DNA from: Botryosphaeria dothidea
Taxonomy: Eukaryota; Ascomycota; Dothideomycetes; Botryosphaeriales; Botryosphaeriaceae
Direction of reading: 5' to 3'
Length of the DNA stretch: 64,000 nucleotides
Assembly: GCA_011503125.2 (NCBI GenBank)
Contig: WWBZ02000009.1
Coordinates: forward strand, 558,001-622,000
Below, in pieces: positions 34,606 to 46,059 of this stretch. Under the pieces are notes generated by a model. That model made no database searches, had not been told where the DNA came from, and saw only the letters and a list, made by a program, of their open reading frames with translations. The position numbers and the translations under genes were made by a program. How positions within the stretch are numbered: position 1 is the stretch's first letter; each line of letters begins with the position of its first letter.

Positions 34606-35102
34606 ATGGATAACGAAATAGACAGCTATGCTTCGGATGTCGATCTCGAAAACGAACTATACAGTCCGGAAAGGTTCATCCTGCGAAGGCCCGCGTACAC
34701 TCAACAGAGCTTTGAAAACCTCTCTCAATCTGGACGTGGCGGTCAGAACACGATCTCGTACTTCGGATACGAAGCACAAACTGAAGAACTGGATGCAATT
34801 GATGGCTCTGCAGAAGATTTGAACACAATCAATCACCGAATAACGCATCTTCTGGAGACTCGGAACAGTCCTGGAGATGTCCTCTGTGTGGGGAGTCTTT
34901 CAGGAGGAAGGATTACTTAAAGCGGCACTTGTATACTTCTAGTAAGCATAACAACGGCTCAAAGTTTGTCTGCCCCAAATGTGGGAACCTCTACTCTCGC
35001 CTAGACTGCGTCAAAGAGCATCTCAAAAATAAGCACGGTATGGAAATGAAGTCACTTAAGAAGATGTTCATCCCAAGAACTCAAGAGTCGGGATCTACGT
35101 GA
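34606..35102 (+). CDS. Small C2H2 zinc-finger protein
   Basis: The start at 34606 opens an acidic segment (MDNEIDSYASDVDLENEL). The zinc fingers lie in another frame from about 34820: RCPLCGESFRRKDYLKRHL (Cys-x2-Cys...His) and then FVCPKCGNLYSRLDCVKEHL with a following His, ending at TGA 35100-35102. The two frames must be joined by an intron ending near the CTGCAG at about 34813, or the gene has a frameshift. A donor of good quality was not found: GTGGCG at about 34736 is the best in position. Two adjacent C2H2 fingers with an acidic N-terminus suggest a nucleic-acid-binding regulator. Confidence 0.5.
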
Positions 35103-36376
35103 GGTCAGGAACCTGTATTGGCTACCAGAGGACTCTTCGGCCTGTTCTCTTCTGCAGTTCTTCTTAATGGTAGACAGAAACAGGGTTCCTGCTCGACAAA
35201 AGGTGGAACCTTCGTGGTTGGAATTTTGCATGATCTCTGCGAGATATCTGGAGAGCGCAACCTAAGTCCATAGTTACGAGGATCCACTGTCTTTTGTATC
35301 TACTTTTAATTAGATAACTTAAATTAAAAATTTTCCAACAGCTATTTGTGAATATGTGCCACTTACTCTTGAAGGCCTCGTGGAGAGGTGATGTCGTTGT
35401 TCAAACCATGTCCGTGCTGCACAGAGAAGGGACAGAGTCCAAGGTGCATGTAGTTCAATTTCGTTTCGGAGGGCTCAAGCTGAACTTAATATGCTTATGA
35501 TCATCCGTTGAGGCGGAGCTGAGAGATCAGCCTTGCACACAGCCTTGCAAGCGAGTACTCGGATAACAAGGCTGAGATGCATGGTCGGGTAAGGGAAGTC
35601 AGCCTTCCGACAAGTATGATGGCGATGATGCAGCGCCAACAGAGACATTACGCGTCGTCGTGAGAAGAGTAATGCTATTGCACCTCCCAAGGTGGATGTG
35701 AAAAGCCCGCGATGGAATAAGCAAGAGAGGTTGAATTGCCCATTTTCTTTAGATGGGCTGGGGCAACGATACTAGCGAGCAAGGCGCAGACGGGCAGGCG
35801 GCACATAGTATCTACCCCACCCACAGCCTCAACTGAGTACGACCGCCTCTTCAGTGAGAATTTCACATTACCACAACATGCCTTCATTCATTCGCGATAT
35901 ACCATTTTTCAACACCCGGACGGGGCTTGACTAATAGGCCGTCTATTGCTATCATTGTGAGCCGTCTTGCTTTTCTGCTACGGTCACTGGAGGCAAGAGG
36001 GCTGCAAAGCTGATATTTCGGTGACTCCAAGGCATCAGGAAGGTGTAGAACGGCTTGATTCCGCTTCCCAATGTGCCACGGACACATGGAAATGACTATT
36101 CAAGAGTGATCCGACAAAGGTGGGGTCGTAAGATCACGAAAAAAAAATGCATTGCTCTCAGCCTCGTTGCCTGCTTCTTCGTGTTGCCTGCTTCTGCAAG
36201 TTGCCTGCTCCTGCACATTGCCTGTTTCTGCGCAATCCGACGCCATTCCAACAAATCGGGCTCAACAGTGCCACAAAGGCCACGGCGCATCGTCTCGCTG
36301 ATATTGCTATACGGGTCCACCTTCCCGAAGCCGCACATGACAAAGATTCCTACACGACAAGGCGTCGCGTAGCCCC
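35103..36376. other. Intergenic, with a short tandem repeat
   Basis: 1.3 kb without a recognisable gene. At 36166-36235 the unit GTTGCCTGCTTCTGC recurs about four times imperfectly with an about 18-bp period. Confidence 0.5.
36166..36235 (+). repeat. Imperfect 18-bp tandem repeat
   Basis: Four units containing TTGCCTGCTTCTGC or close variants (TTGCCTGCTCCTGC, TTGCCTGTTTCTGC). No coding meaning is apparent. Confidence 0.6.
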
Positions 36377-38589
36377 CTACCCCTTCCGCACATACCTCTC
36401 CCTCCACGCCCTCATCTCCACCCACTCCGCCCGCCCCGTCTCCGCATCCACGTCCACCACCACGTCGTCCACCATCCGATCCGCAATCTGCGCCGGATCG
36501 GCCGTGAACCAGCTCTGACACGCGCTCTCCAGCGGGCCGCCAAAATCCGCATTCGGCAGCGGCTCCATCAGCGCGCGAAACGCGACCTTGCCCACGCCCC
36601 TCAGACGCGCCGGATACAGCGTGACGCCTGTGACCGAGCTGCCCGCCAGGCCCGGGGCGCCCAGCGCTGCCAGCACGTCGACGCCGTTCGAGATCCAGGC
36701 GGTCACGGCGATGCCCGGGGCGCCGGGCAGGACGGCCAGCGTCAGGGTGCCGTTCGCGCCACTGTCCTCGGACACGAAGGTGCCGGCATAGAGGTCCGTC
36801 GCTTCGGCGCGCGCGGCGGCCTCGAAGGCCGGCGCGAAGGTGCGCGCGACGAGGTCGCCGAGGTAGAAGACGGGGGCGGCGGACGCGGGGCCCGCGCCCA
36901 GCACGACGTAGCCCCATTCGCGGTCCGGGTCGAGGCCGAGGGTGGCGGAGTAGGCGCCGACGTTGCCGGTTTTGGTGTAGAAGTCGATGCGGGCGGTGGC
37001 GTTGGTGGTGGTGTTGTCGAGCGGGATGCGCGTGGATGCGATTTCCCAGGGGGCGCCGACGTGGTGGGCGTCGTCGGAGGTGCGGGAGTGCGGTTTGAAC
37101 CAGCGGCGGGTGAGGGGGCGGGGGAGGATGGTGGAGCGGAGGATGGAGCGGCCGATGGTGGTGAGGTCGTTGATGTTGGAGTAGATGCTGCCGGCGCTGT
37201 GGGGGTGGGAATTAGTAGGGGGAGCTTTTCAAAAAGGAGAAGTCGGAAGACGTACGGGTTCTCGCCTCCGAGGTCAAGACCTGTGGAAACTAGCGTTAGA
37301 AGATCTATATGCGTGTTGGAAGAATGTTCACTTACCCCACCATGCTGCAGTCTTTCCACCTGGAATCACTCCATGGCTGTCATCAAGTGGTGTGGTCACC
37401 GTAGTCGCCGAGAGTCCCAGCCTGTCTACAAGCTGGCGGTTGAACGTATTATCAAACGGCTCACCAGTCATACTCTCGAGCGCATGGCCAAGTAAGCGAA
37501 ATCCTGCATTGGAGTATGTGGCAGATTCAAATGCAGGGAAATACGGGCCAAGCTTGTTCAGACCATCGATGAATTCTGCCCTCAAACCTGTTAGCTTCTT
37601 TTCCAATTTTGTTATTTACTCTCGAATCTCTCGCAATCAAATTCTCTCCAGGAAAGCTCAGTGGATGAAGAATCACTCACGCTCGCGGCTGCACAGTGGC
37701 AAGTCTGGAGAAAACTGTGGAGCCGGTAGGCCGCATTCCGGAATGTCGTCCAACTGTAGTTTCGAACTGTTGACTCCGAGAAGGGGCAAGCTACTACCGT
37801 TTGTCTGCGTGGTATAGTCCGGCCAGCCATCTACCTTCGAGTCAATCCTCTAATGCACCACGAATGCCCCAAACCTCCTCTTGCCTACCCATGGCTCAAG
37901 CACAACAACACAGCAAAACATCAGCACTCACAGTCCCTCGGAATACCAGCAATCTGCGCTGCCAAAGCCTCAATCGTGATATCCTCCCACCGAATCCTCT
38001 CAAACCCATCTTCCCCATACTCTCCGTTCGAGTCATCCACCAGATCACCCATGAACTCGGTAATCGGGGTGCCGAAATCCCTGTCTCCTCTCTCCGCCAA
38101 CAACGCGTACACGGTCAGCAGCTTCGACACGCTCCCGATGCGATACACGCTCTCGTTATCCAGCTCTCGCCCGCCCGTCGCATTCTCCATTCCCGGCACC
38201 GCGTAATGGTAGTCGAAAAAGGGACTGGCACCCTCACCATCATCATCCGCGGCCGAAAACACCGCCACGGAGAAGAAGGTCCCGTTGACGTCCACGTTCG
38301 CAAGCACACCTTCGCCGGGCTGCTGCACGGCCGCGTCGAGCTGGGCGCGCAGGGCCGATTCCGCGGCCAGGATGGCGGGCGCGGTGGCTGCGCCGGCGGG
38401 CGGCGGAAAGAGCTGGCCGTTGAACGGGCATTTCTGATAGGCCACGACGGGCGCATACGAGTCCGGGGCCTGGGGCCAGCGCGACGAGGACGCAGCATCG
38501 GCAAGGACGGCACGTGTGGCCAAGACGAGGCCGACGAGGAGACGGAGCCGGGACGGCGGGTGGGCGACGAGGCTTCTTCGCATTTCCAC
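36377..38589 (-). CDS. Secreted beta-lactamase-like serine hydrolase
   Basis: Five exons: 38589-37932, 37830-37681, 37575-37336, 37280-37256 and 37196-36377 (1893 nt, 630 aa). The splice ends are GTGAGT to GGTAG, GTGAGT to GGCAG, GTAAGT to CACAG and GTACGT to CACAG. The fourth exon is only 25 nt. A signal peptide or N-terminal anchor is visible (LRLLVGLVLATRAVLADA). The class C beta-lactamase/transpeptidase fold is marked by the catalytic SVSK at residues 153-156 and the YSN triad at 290-292. The last about 270 residues form a separate beta-rich domain, as in fungal ARB_00930-type proteins. Known relatives are serine hydrolases or esterases acting outside the cell. The substrate here is unknown. 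The gene looks intact. A second Met at residue 3 is an alternative start. Confidence 0.85.
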
Positions 38590-39827
38590 TTTTTCTTCCC
38601 TTGCTCTTGCACAAAAAATCTCCGACGCAACAACCGTCTATTCTCCTACAATGCTGGAGAAGCGGGTGAGGTGATGTGGGAACGAGATGATACTTCTGTT
38701 TTGCGCAACGCGGTATTTGTACATTCCTGCTCCCCCTCTTTTTCTTTTTTGGAAGCTGAGTTTCCGTTTACCACCACCTACGCCCTTGCTCATCTTCCTC
38801 CAAGCGGTCGATTATGCTGGCAGCCGCTTATCTTCGCGTTCAACCAGCGCATCCATCACGCGAGTCACACAGGCACCCCGGACGATGATCGAAAAGCGGC
38901 AAAGGCTCGATCGGCCACGAAGCCACGCGTGCACGACAGATATCCAGAATTGCAACGAACTGACATGTCGCCGCAGCTGAGATGAACAGGCGGCAGTATT
39001 GCCAAGCATGCGGCGCAAGGTGTCGAATCCAATGGGCAATCCTCCACGCAGGCTACCCTGTCGGTTCATCTCTCCAGATTGGTCTGGTGCTTCGTTCATG
39101 CATGACGCCATGTTCGCTCAGCACACCGTATTATTGGCCAAGTGTTGGATGCTCCATGGCATGGTGTGGCTTGCGGTGTTGAGAAAAAGGACGTGAAGAG
39201 CGGGGAAAGCTGAAGTAAGTGTGTTATCCCCGGTTCCTGGTTGCGGGCATCCGATCGAGCCCGTGCTCGATTGATTAAAACCGGAAACTGTGCGGTTCAG
39301 CTGGGAGAGCTGCAATGATTTGCGTTTCCATGCCTGTAGTCGTCACTTTCTTCACATGCCGAGGCACGTTCTTGGAGATGTTCGCCGGACGGGAAGAGGC
39401 TCTGGGCCCGGCTAGGCCCGGTCCGCCCGCAGCATCGAGTCCATTCTGGAAGGAGGCCAGGCATCACGCCACTTTCATCGCTATCACCAAGCCACTTGGG
39501 CTGTCGCGCATGTCAGATCCGCAAGCCACCCTCCGATCTCACATGGTCTAGAGCCGCTCACTGCCAAGTTCGGGAATCTGGGCATGATCGTATCTTGGTA
39601 TTGACGTTGTACTACGTAGGCAGGATCACCGCTGTCGACCATCTGATTGATTTCCTGCATCGGATTTAAACCCCAAAATGAGCCACAGCCTTCTGTTATT
39701 CAAATCTCCAATTACTCACGAAATTAAGCTGGAAAATCATCCTCATGTGCGGAGGATTTCTCAAGGAATACCGTCCCCCTTCTGCTTCTCCTAAGCCGTT
39801 TGCGCTCAAACCGAGCCTGCATGGAGA
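38590..39827. other. Intergenic, nothing recognised
   Basis: 1.2 kb upstream of the beta-lactamase-like gene and downstream of the BTB pseudogene. Only overlapping short frames were seen. Confidence 0.5.
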
Positions 39828-40796
39828 TTAAGACCGTTCTGCGTCATGTGCACTCCCGCTCGCCAGATCAGAGTCCCCTTCTGGTGTCTGTGTGGACGAA
39901 TCTTCACTGATATCGGAATTCCAGTCACAATCGGAATCGGAATCCCAAGTAGGATCGGGCGACTCGACATGGGCCGACAGGAGACGAACAAGGTCCACGC
40001 TGAACGCAAGAAGCTTTTGGAACTGAGTGCATGATAGAAGCTTCTTCACTCTCTTGAAGGCCAGCCTTACCATGTATTCCCGCAGCTTGTGGCCGGGTCG
40101 ATCCGGCGTGTCCATGTAGGTTCCGGTAATAATCTCAGTGAGCTTGAGCGCATCTTCGTCCGAGTCTACGAAATACTTGTCGGTCAACATGGTAGCGTAT
40201 ACCCAGGCAAGCTCAACGAGGTCGACAATGCCGTACTTCTCGCCAATGATGTAGAGCCTGACGTTAGGTAACAAAGAAACAAGCGCCTAGTTGACCTTCT
40301 CGTCCTCAGATTTAGCTAGTAGGTAGTCGCCTGAGTAGAAACACTCCAGCATTGCCTCCACAGCATCCGGATGGTCGTGATTCAGCTCAATGAGCCCCGT
40401 GTGTTCTTCCTGAAATGATGTCAGTCCAAACAGCGTTACTGGCAGCGGCTGTCTCCGACATAACGAAAACATGCTAAACGAAAGGAAACATAAATGTTTG
40501 CAACCGTAGATCTGGAGGAGAGAAATAACATCTCTCTAGCTTCTTGTAATTAAGATTCACCGCAACATACCTGAAAGCCTTTGCTGCAGGCATTGTCGAA
40601 GAACTCGCATTGAGAGCACAACACCACCTTGTGAACGTCCCAGGTTTTTCCACCGCAGCGGATCGAGAGGTCAGAGTACTTCCCGGAGCGGAGGAACCCA
40701 TATGGCCGTTAGTCTTTGATTCTTTGGCGTCGAGTCGGAATTCTTACTTTTCAGCTCTTCTGGCGAAGGTACCTGCCGATTGACGAAGGCCGCCAT
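39828..40796 (-). pseudogene. BTB/POZ-domain protein, probably broken
   Basis: The start at 40796 reads MAAFVNRQVPSPEELK with a donor GTAAGA at 40747. The next coding segment (LRSGKYSDLSIRCGGKTWDV, then HKVVLC and EFFDNACSKGF) is a BTB domain. No AG acceptor in phase precedes it, only CATATGG where a branch-site CTAAC predicts an acceptor. A good intron follows (40570-40410, GTATGT to TTCAG). The next exon (EEHTGLIELNHDHPDAVEAM) meets an in-frame TAG at 40289-40287. Beyond it the frame continues normally (VRLYIIGEKYGIVDLVELAW) to an acidic Ser/Asp-rich tail. BTB domains in such short fungal proteins often act as dimerisation or cullin-adaptor modules. With the stop and missing acceptor this one is probably inactive. 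Confidence 0.6.
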
Positions 40797-41559
40797 GGAT
40801 TCTCAAGGCTGATGCAGGCTCCTGAACGTTTCCGTCTTCTACTCCTTCCTCGGTGGTTGAAATGAGTCAGAGTATGTCGAGATAGAACCGCGCGATGGCC
40901 TATCTGAGTGCGAGCCTGCTCGCCGGGCGGGGATGACACACAGCCCGGAATGATCCGGGATCAGCCTGAGGCTCAGATAATCGGGGCTGCGAAATGTGTG
41001 TGAGAAGTCCTGGCGATGGCTGTAAGTGAAAGCTCAATAAAAAGCGGGGAGGGTACAAACGGCGGGCGTGTTTGTCTGAGGTGGACACACGAACGCGTCA
41101 ACCGTGTGTACCGGTACGTTCCATCCGGTACCGCGCATCCAGGCTTCACCTCTTCAGGCAGGCTAAGCGACCTTATGTTGGGGTCCAGGAGAACCCTGAA
41201 ACACTCGGTAGAAATGCCCAGAGAAGCAGGGGTCTATAGCTTATTTCTGAAGTGGACTCCGGGTCCAATATCTTGAAATCGAAAGCAACTATTCGAATTC
41301 AAGTCCACGCCTCCCTGCACTTCTTGTCCAGAGTTGGAGCGCTCATTTGGATATAACATTCACTTTTCTCTGAAAAAAACTGATCATGCTACACCATTCC
41401 CCTCCCCATCCAAACTCAAACTCATTCCAACCACGCAGACGTCAACGGCCCAATCCCGCTTCCAGCACCCCGCACGGTCCCTCTCGGCCTTATCCCCACA
41501 CGTCCGAGCGTCGCAAGAAAGGACGCGCGCCCTCCCCACCTCAACACCATCACCAAAGC
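40797..41559. other. Intergenic, nothing recognised
   Basis: Promoter side of the BTB pseudogene and 3' flank of the tRNA gene. No gene was recognised. Confidence 0.5.
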
Positions 41560-41567
41560 AAAAAGAA
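41560..41567 (-). terminator. RNA polymerase III terminator of the tRNA gene
   Basis: On the minus strand the tRNA is followed directly by CTTCTTTTTG. The run of five T is a normal Pol III stop. Confidence 0.7.
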
Positions 41568-41712
41568 GGGTCTTGCCGCGGATCGAACGCGGGGCCTCTC
41601 GCAAGCAACTCAGGGTGTGCCCTAAGCGAGAATCATACCTATCTGGTCGTTAGGACAAACTACTGGACAATTCTGGAACATCAATACAAACTTACCACTA
41701 GACCACAAGACC
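41568..41712 (-). tRNA. tRNA-Pro (AGG) with an anticodon-loop intron and a D-loop spliceosomal-like insert
   Basis: The minus strand gives a perfect 7-bp acceptor stem (GGTCTTG with CAAGACC), discriminator C, an A box (TGGTCTAGTGG), anticodon stem CTCGC/GCGAG with loop TTAGGGT (anticodon AGG), and a T arm CGCGG-TTCGATC-type with B box. Two inserts interrupt it. The first (41619-41604, 16 nt, CACACCCTGAGTTGCT) follows position 37, the place of canonical tRNA introns, and its CCCT can pair with the anticodon. The second (41695-41639, 57 nt) lies in the D-loop. It starts GTAAGT, has TCCTAACGACC 16 nt before its end, and finishes AGATAG. Removing both leaves a regular 71-nt tRNA body. The D-loop insert is not a known tRNA intron position in fungi to my knowledge. 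The A box survives because the insert itself begins with GTA. Whether the gene still makes tRNA is open. Confidence 0.85.
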
Positions 41713-41981
41713 TTTATTATGTGATTGTGTGCTTGATCGTCGTGGATTTGACTATATACTATTAAACAAGCAACAGAGAATCTGAACTTCTCTAACCTTC
41801 CCGGACAATCTCCCTCTATCCGCATCTCGCTTCTGCAAAGCAGCGTCTCTGAGTGAGCATTCTAGCCTCACAGGAATCGATGACTGCCTCACTTTATCCT
41901 CCTTTTCATGAAGACAGTGATCGTCAAAGGACGAAAGTGAAGATCAGGTCCCGGTCTCTGCTTGACTTCATCAATGCGGCT

Positions 41982-42670
41982 CTACGGAGTAGCCTCTGTG
42001 CGGCGCATTGATTCGATGGTGTCGTTGGCGTCATTGTACATACGCTGCAATTCGGAAATCTTCGCGCTCTTTTCCTTGCGGTACTTCGAGTATTTAGCGT
42101 TCTTAGTTTGCAGCTCCGACTCGTACCACTTATTATTCTTCTTCAGCAGGTTGATTTCCTATTGTAGAGACTACTGGCGGAACTTGGTAGTTGTCGCTGC
42201 GTTCTGCGCTACCTGGTTCTTATCCTCAAGCTCTGAAATTTCACGCCGAAGAGCCACAATCTTCTCATGTTCAGCCGAGAGCTCTTCAGCCAGCTTCTCA
42301 TGCGCGGTGGTCTTCGCTTCCAACAGAGCGACGGTCTCCAGGTTCAGAGCTTCCAATGAGCTCCCCGGACAGCTTATCATGCGCAGTGGTCTTTGCCTCC
42401 AGCAAAGGAAAGAGTTTCGCGGTCCGAAGCTTCCGAATTGCTGGCTCGCGGCCGAAGAAGTTCCGCTTGTGAGGAAGATGTAGTCGATGATGACTTTTAA
42501 TTTTGGAGTTCGGATTGAAGTCAGGCGCGGGTGTTTCTTTGAAGGGATTATGTCAGTAATAGGCAGTAGGAGCTTGAGTCGGTGTACACTTACCTTCCCT
42601 CGATCAGCTTCTTGGGAACGTCTAGGGTGAACTGGTCTGTACGGCTTTCCTTATCGTCGTACAAGTGCAT
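41982..42670 (-). pseudogene. Coiled-coil protein, pseudogene
   Basis: The start at 42670 reads MHLYDDKESRTDQFTLDV and meets an intron (GTAAGT to CAAAG, about 42591-42535). The coiled-coil part follows with a repeated unit: LLEAKTTAHDKLSGEL and then LLEAKTTAHEKLAEEL, in different frames. The long heptad region continues (EHEKIVALRREISELEDK, later EINLLKKNNKWYESELQ) to a stop ending at 41982. Two frameshifts and two in-frame TAG codons (after KFRQ and after SLQ) break it. The TAGs fit C-to-T changes. I do not recognise the family. About 200 residues if it were whole. Confidence 0.5.
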
Positions 42671-44548
42671 TTGACAGGGACGTAGCAGGGGTGGCCAGAG
42701 ACAAAGAGGAGAGCGAGGCCTGCGGATGAACAAGATTACCTACAGTAGTGTGACGTCATGCCTGCGGGCGATAGCTCCTTCCTCTGGACCCAGCTCTCTC
42801 ACAGCAACATGAACGAGCGCATCAGTAGATATGCGAGACGAAGTAAGCGGTACAGCCCTTGAAATTCCCGATGAGCTTTCTCATCTATGATGTTTTTCAC
42901 TGGCCACAGGTGGTGCCTTCGCATTTCGTTCGATGTATGTGCGGTGGTTTTCTCTTTTGTGAGCTCAACTTCCGGCCATCTCTCACGGCCACCTTTTTAG
43001 CCATAAGAGATCACACAGTATTACTGACGCTGACGGCTAGACATTGTGCACGCGACCGTTTGTTCCTGTTGCTCCATAGGACAGTTGGACTTTGAGCGGC
43101 TGTAACATCTTGATGCACCATGACCAACGCCCATTCAATCGAGCAGAACGACACTCATCGTGCGAAAAGTGACCATGTGTTCATAGGCGAAGTCTCGGGG
43201 TGATCTCGCAGGAAAATAAGTCATGAAAGGAGGTTTCGAAATGTTGTCGTCAACGAGCATGGTTGTAGCCGAAAGAGAAGAAAGGAACCTCTATGATCTC
43301 ATATCCTGTGTATGTTAAACAGTTGATTGGCTTGTAGAGATCTGGTGTGCCAAAGACGTGGCTGCGGAAGTTGAGCGTCCCATGGCGCAGAGATACCAAG
43401 GCGAGATGTCTGGTGGGAGCCGGGCATTGGCGCGAAGCTAGGCCGTAGGTACCTACCTAGTGGCAGGGCGACACCCAGACCAGCGCGGAGCCCTCGTCCA
43501 ATCCCAAGCTGTTCGCCTAGGTAACAATCGCACCCTTCTTCACCGCAATCGCCATCGCAACACCCATTCCTTCAGATTAATCGACCGCTGTCCTTCCCTG
43601 CTACTCTCGAAATGTAGCGCCGCATCATAGCAGTCTTGTCTCTTCCGGCAACGTCCCAAGCTCCTCTCCCTCGCATTCAGGCTTCACGCACAAATTGCGT
43701 CGTTGACGACAAAGACATTCACGCAGCTAAAAAGCTGCCACACGCATCCATCCGTGCTACCTTGAGAAGCCGATTTCCAGCCTATCAGTCAACTCCTAAG
43801 CTATACTCGCAGCGTCGCGCGACGATGTCGTGCAGGCTGACACCACACACCAACCGGTTGAAACATGCATGCATCGATACTATTTCGTGGCTTTGGCCGC
43901 GTTGCGTCTCGGGTGAAGATTTTAACCGCGACACCCTAGGTATATACTCCGTCCTACACTCCTGCTCAGCAAGTGGCGCATCGAACTCAAAGGCCCTTTG
44001 TATCTTGCAAAGTTTGAGGGAATTTTCTCCATTCATTGCACCGTCACCGATCGACCCAACGTACCATGAAGCCTGCTGGACGATGGACCCTGCTGGACGG
44101 CGCCGCATCGCCTCAAGCACGACCACGCATCCGACTGTTTCCCAGCATTTATTTTCGCACGCGATTCTCATTTCCATCGTGTCGGATAAGGCCATGACAT
44201 CTGCGTAGTAAGAAAGGAGAATCGGAGTGTGAGAGGGCACAGGAGCGCAGGCGCACCCCGTTTTGCATCGCACACACATGATATGCTCTGATGGTCAGGC
44301 ACGCTTCTGGACTCTTTCGGCCTGAGATTCCATGCTCACTTGTCACAAGCACGGGTTTGCAGATGAGCTTGCCGCCGAAAATGGAGTACATGATGCTTGA
44401 AGTTCCGAGGTGGATACCTGAAGCATACAAATAAACTCCATGTCAATTCTGAATCTTTCATACATTTCATATCAAAACTATTCTTCTGCTCAAGGGGGGA
44501 TGAAGCACCTGCACAAGAGTTTTCTCAAACCTTTCACATTGAGGCCAT
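42671..44548. other. Gene-poor stretch, 1.9 kb
   Basis: A plus-strand frame of 190 codons (43636-44208) lacks an ATG start and any recognisable domain. I did not accept it. Nothing else was recognised. Confidence 0.4.
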
Positions 44549-45650
44549 CTAAAATGCCTTTGTCTCCGGGTTGAGGTTGCCGTCGTGAGTCCTCTGGTAG
44601 TTGTTGCATTCATTGCAAATCTGTATGCCGAGGCGGTAGTAATTGGACTCCTATCATATCCATTGCAGTCTTTGGTAAACTGACCATCGCAGTGGCCGCA
44701 GCGATCGCTTTCTAGACAGCCTTCTTCTTTTCATACAACTGCTGCAAAGCCGCCGGGCGGTTCTGACCGGGATGGTCTCTCTGGTACTCAAAGCAACGTT
44801 TACAGAGGTAATTTTGGAACGCCTCACCGTCCTTGATGAACCACTTCTGGCTCATTGTCGAGTTGCAACCTGGATTTGCGCAAACTCTATTCTCTTTGAG
44901 CTCCCGCAGGCCCCTGCATTGCTGATCAACGGAAAGGATCCTGTTGAGACCCCTTGCAGACCAGGGGAATGGGTCGGGGAAGAGCCCAACACGGAGTTCT
45001 CTGACGACTTCCGCGTAGAATGCGTCGAACATATCGCGTGGTGCCAGAAAGGCATTGTCCCAGTGACCAACGGAGACGGTGTCGAAGTAGAGCATATTCC
45101 AGCTCTCGAAGTTCAGGATATGAGGTGCTTTAAGCTTGGTCTGATCAGCGGTTAATAATGCACGAATGTGGCACACCGCGCGAGGATTCAACATGGCTTC
45201 CACAAATGCCATCTTGCCGGGGTTCTTTCTGTTGAAGACCTCGCTATCGTGAGATCTCCATCTGTGCAACATTCCCTTCTTCTTATTGCAGGATGAAGGA
45301 TTTCCCCTGTCCGTCTGTAGCGCGGACGTCTGCCTCTGTCCAAAAAGGGAACATTAGCCGCACCGTGGCTGGTTTGTTTCTTCCTCGTACCTTTCTGAGG
45401 GAAGTGAAGCCCTTGCTATTCAATCGCCTCGCATTTGTGATTTGGATCAGGCGCTCCGTGACCTCTGTGTGACCTAACCCTGCCGCGTAATGCAGGGGAG
45501 TCGCTCCAAAGTCGTCCGGGCGGTTAGGGTCGCTGCCCCAAGCCAATAGAGTTTCAACTTGCACCAGTTTTCCATTCTCCGTTGCCCAGTGCAAATGTGT
45601 TCTGGACGGTGAAAATGGGGATTTTAATGTTTCCTAACATGAGATTGCTG
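44549..45650 (-). pseudogene. Ankyrin-repeat protein with two GATA-like zinc fingers, pseudogene
   Basis: The N-terminal part (about 45620-45283) has ankyrin repeats (LHWATENGKLVQVETLLAWG, then TPLHYAAGLGHTEVTERL). It ends at a TAA (45285-45283). The next segment opens in another frame (MLHRWRSHDSEVFNRK at 45272) and runs to a first zinc finger, CANPGCNSTMSQKW followed by YLCKRCFEYQRDHPGQNRP, then a TAG at 44714-44712. A second finger lies further on in yet other frames: CGHCDGQF near 44690 and ICNECNNYQRTHDGNLNP near 44600, ending at 44549. The Cys-Cys...Trp...Cys-x2-Cys spacing and the following Tyr...His...Arg-Pro resemble GATA fingers. At least three frame breaks indicate decay. Confidence 0.55.
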
Positions 45651-46059
45651 CTCGGCTCGTTCTCGATTAAGGGCAGAAACAGTGTTACACCACCAGGCTG
45701 CAGCCATGACGCAGATAGGAATACGCCATACCAAATACAAGAAACGCTCCGCCAGAGATCAGACCATAGTCTCTGCCAGACCATCACTGAGAGCATTGCA
45801 GCAAAGAGGCAGCCTTTATTTTCGAATTGTCAAGGTAAAGCCGTTGATGGGAAATCTCCCTCGGCTTGTGCACCGCCACCGGTTCGGGTTAAGCGCTTCG
45901 CTTAGAACCATCCTGCTCCGTCTCCCTCCTTCTCTTCCTTCAACTCCTCATTAATCTTTCATTCTCTCCCTTTATGAACCGACTGTAACTTCAAGCCGAA
46001 GAGCTCCTCCTGTGAGTTTGAATTAAGAACGGGAACTGCTTCGAACAAGCAACCGTCTT
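45651..46059. other. Spacer
   Basis: About 0.4 kb upstream of the ankyrin pseudogene. Nothing was recognised. Confidence 0.4.

Noticed and set aside
36166..36235. Possible CRISPR-like repeat array
   Set aside because: Short imperfect 18-bp tandem units without spacers, in eukaryotic DNA.
36742..37359. 205-codon minus-strand frame, Pro/Thr/Ser-rich
   Set aside because: Wrong frame of the beta-lactamase-like gene, reading across its introns.
37801..38985. 394-codon plus-strand frame
   Set aside because: Lies over exon 1 of the beta-lactamase-like gene and its upstream region, lacks an ATG start and any motif.
41384..41625. Short frames on both strands over the tRNA 3' side
   Set aside because: They overlap the tRNA gene and have no protein character.
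43636..44208. 190-codon plus-strand frame
   Set aside because: No ATG start, no recognisable domain, and an equally long frame on the other strand.
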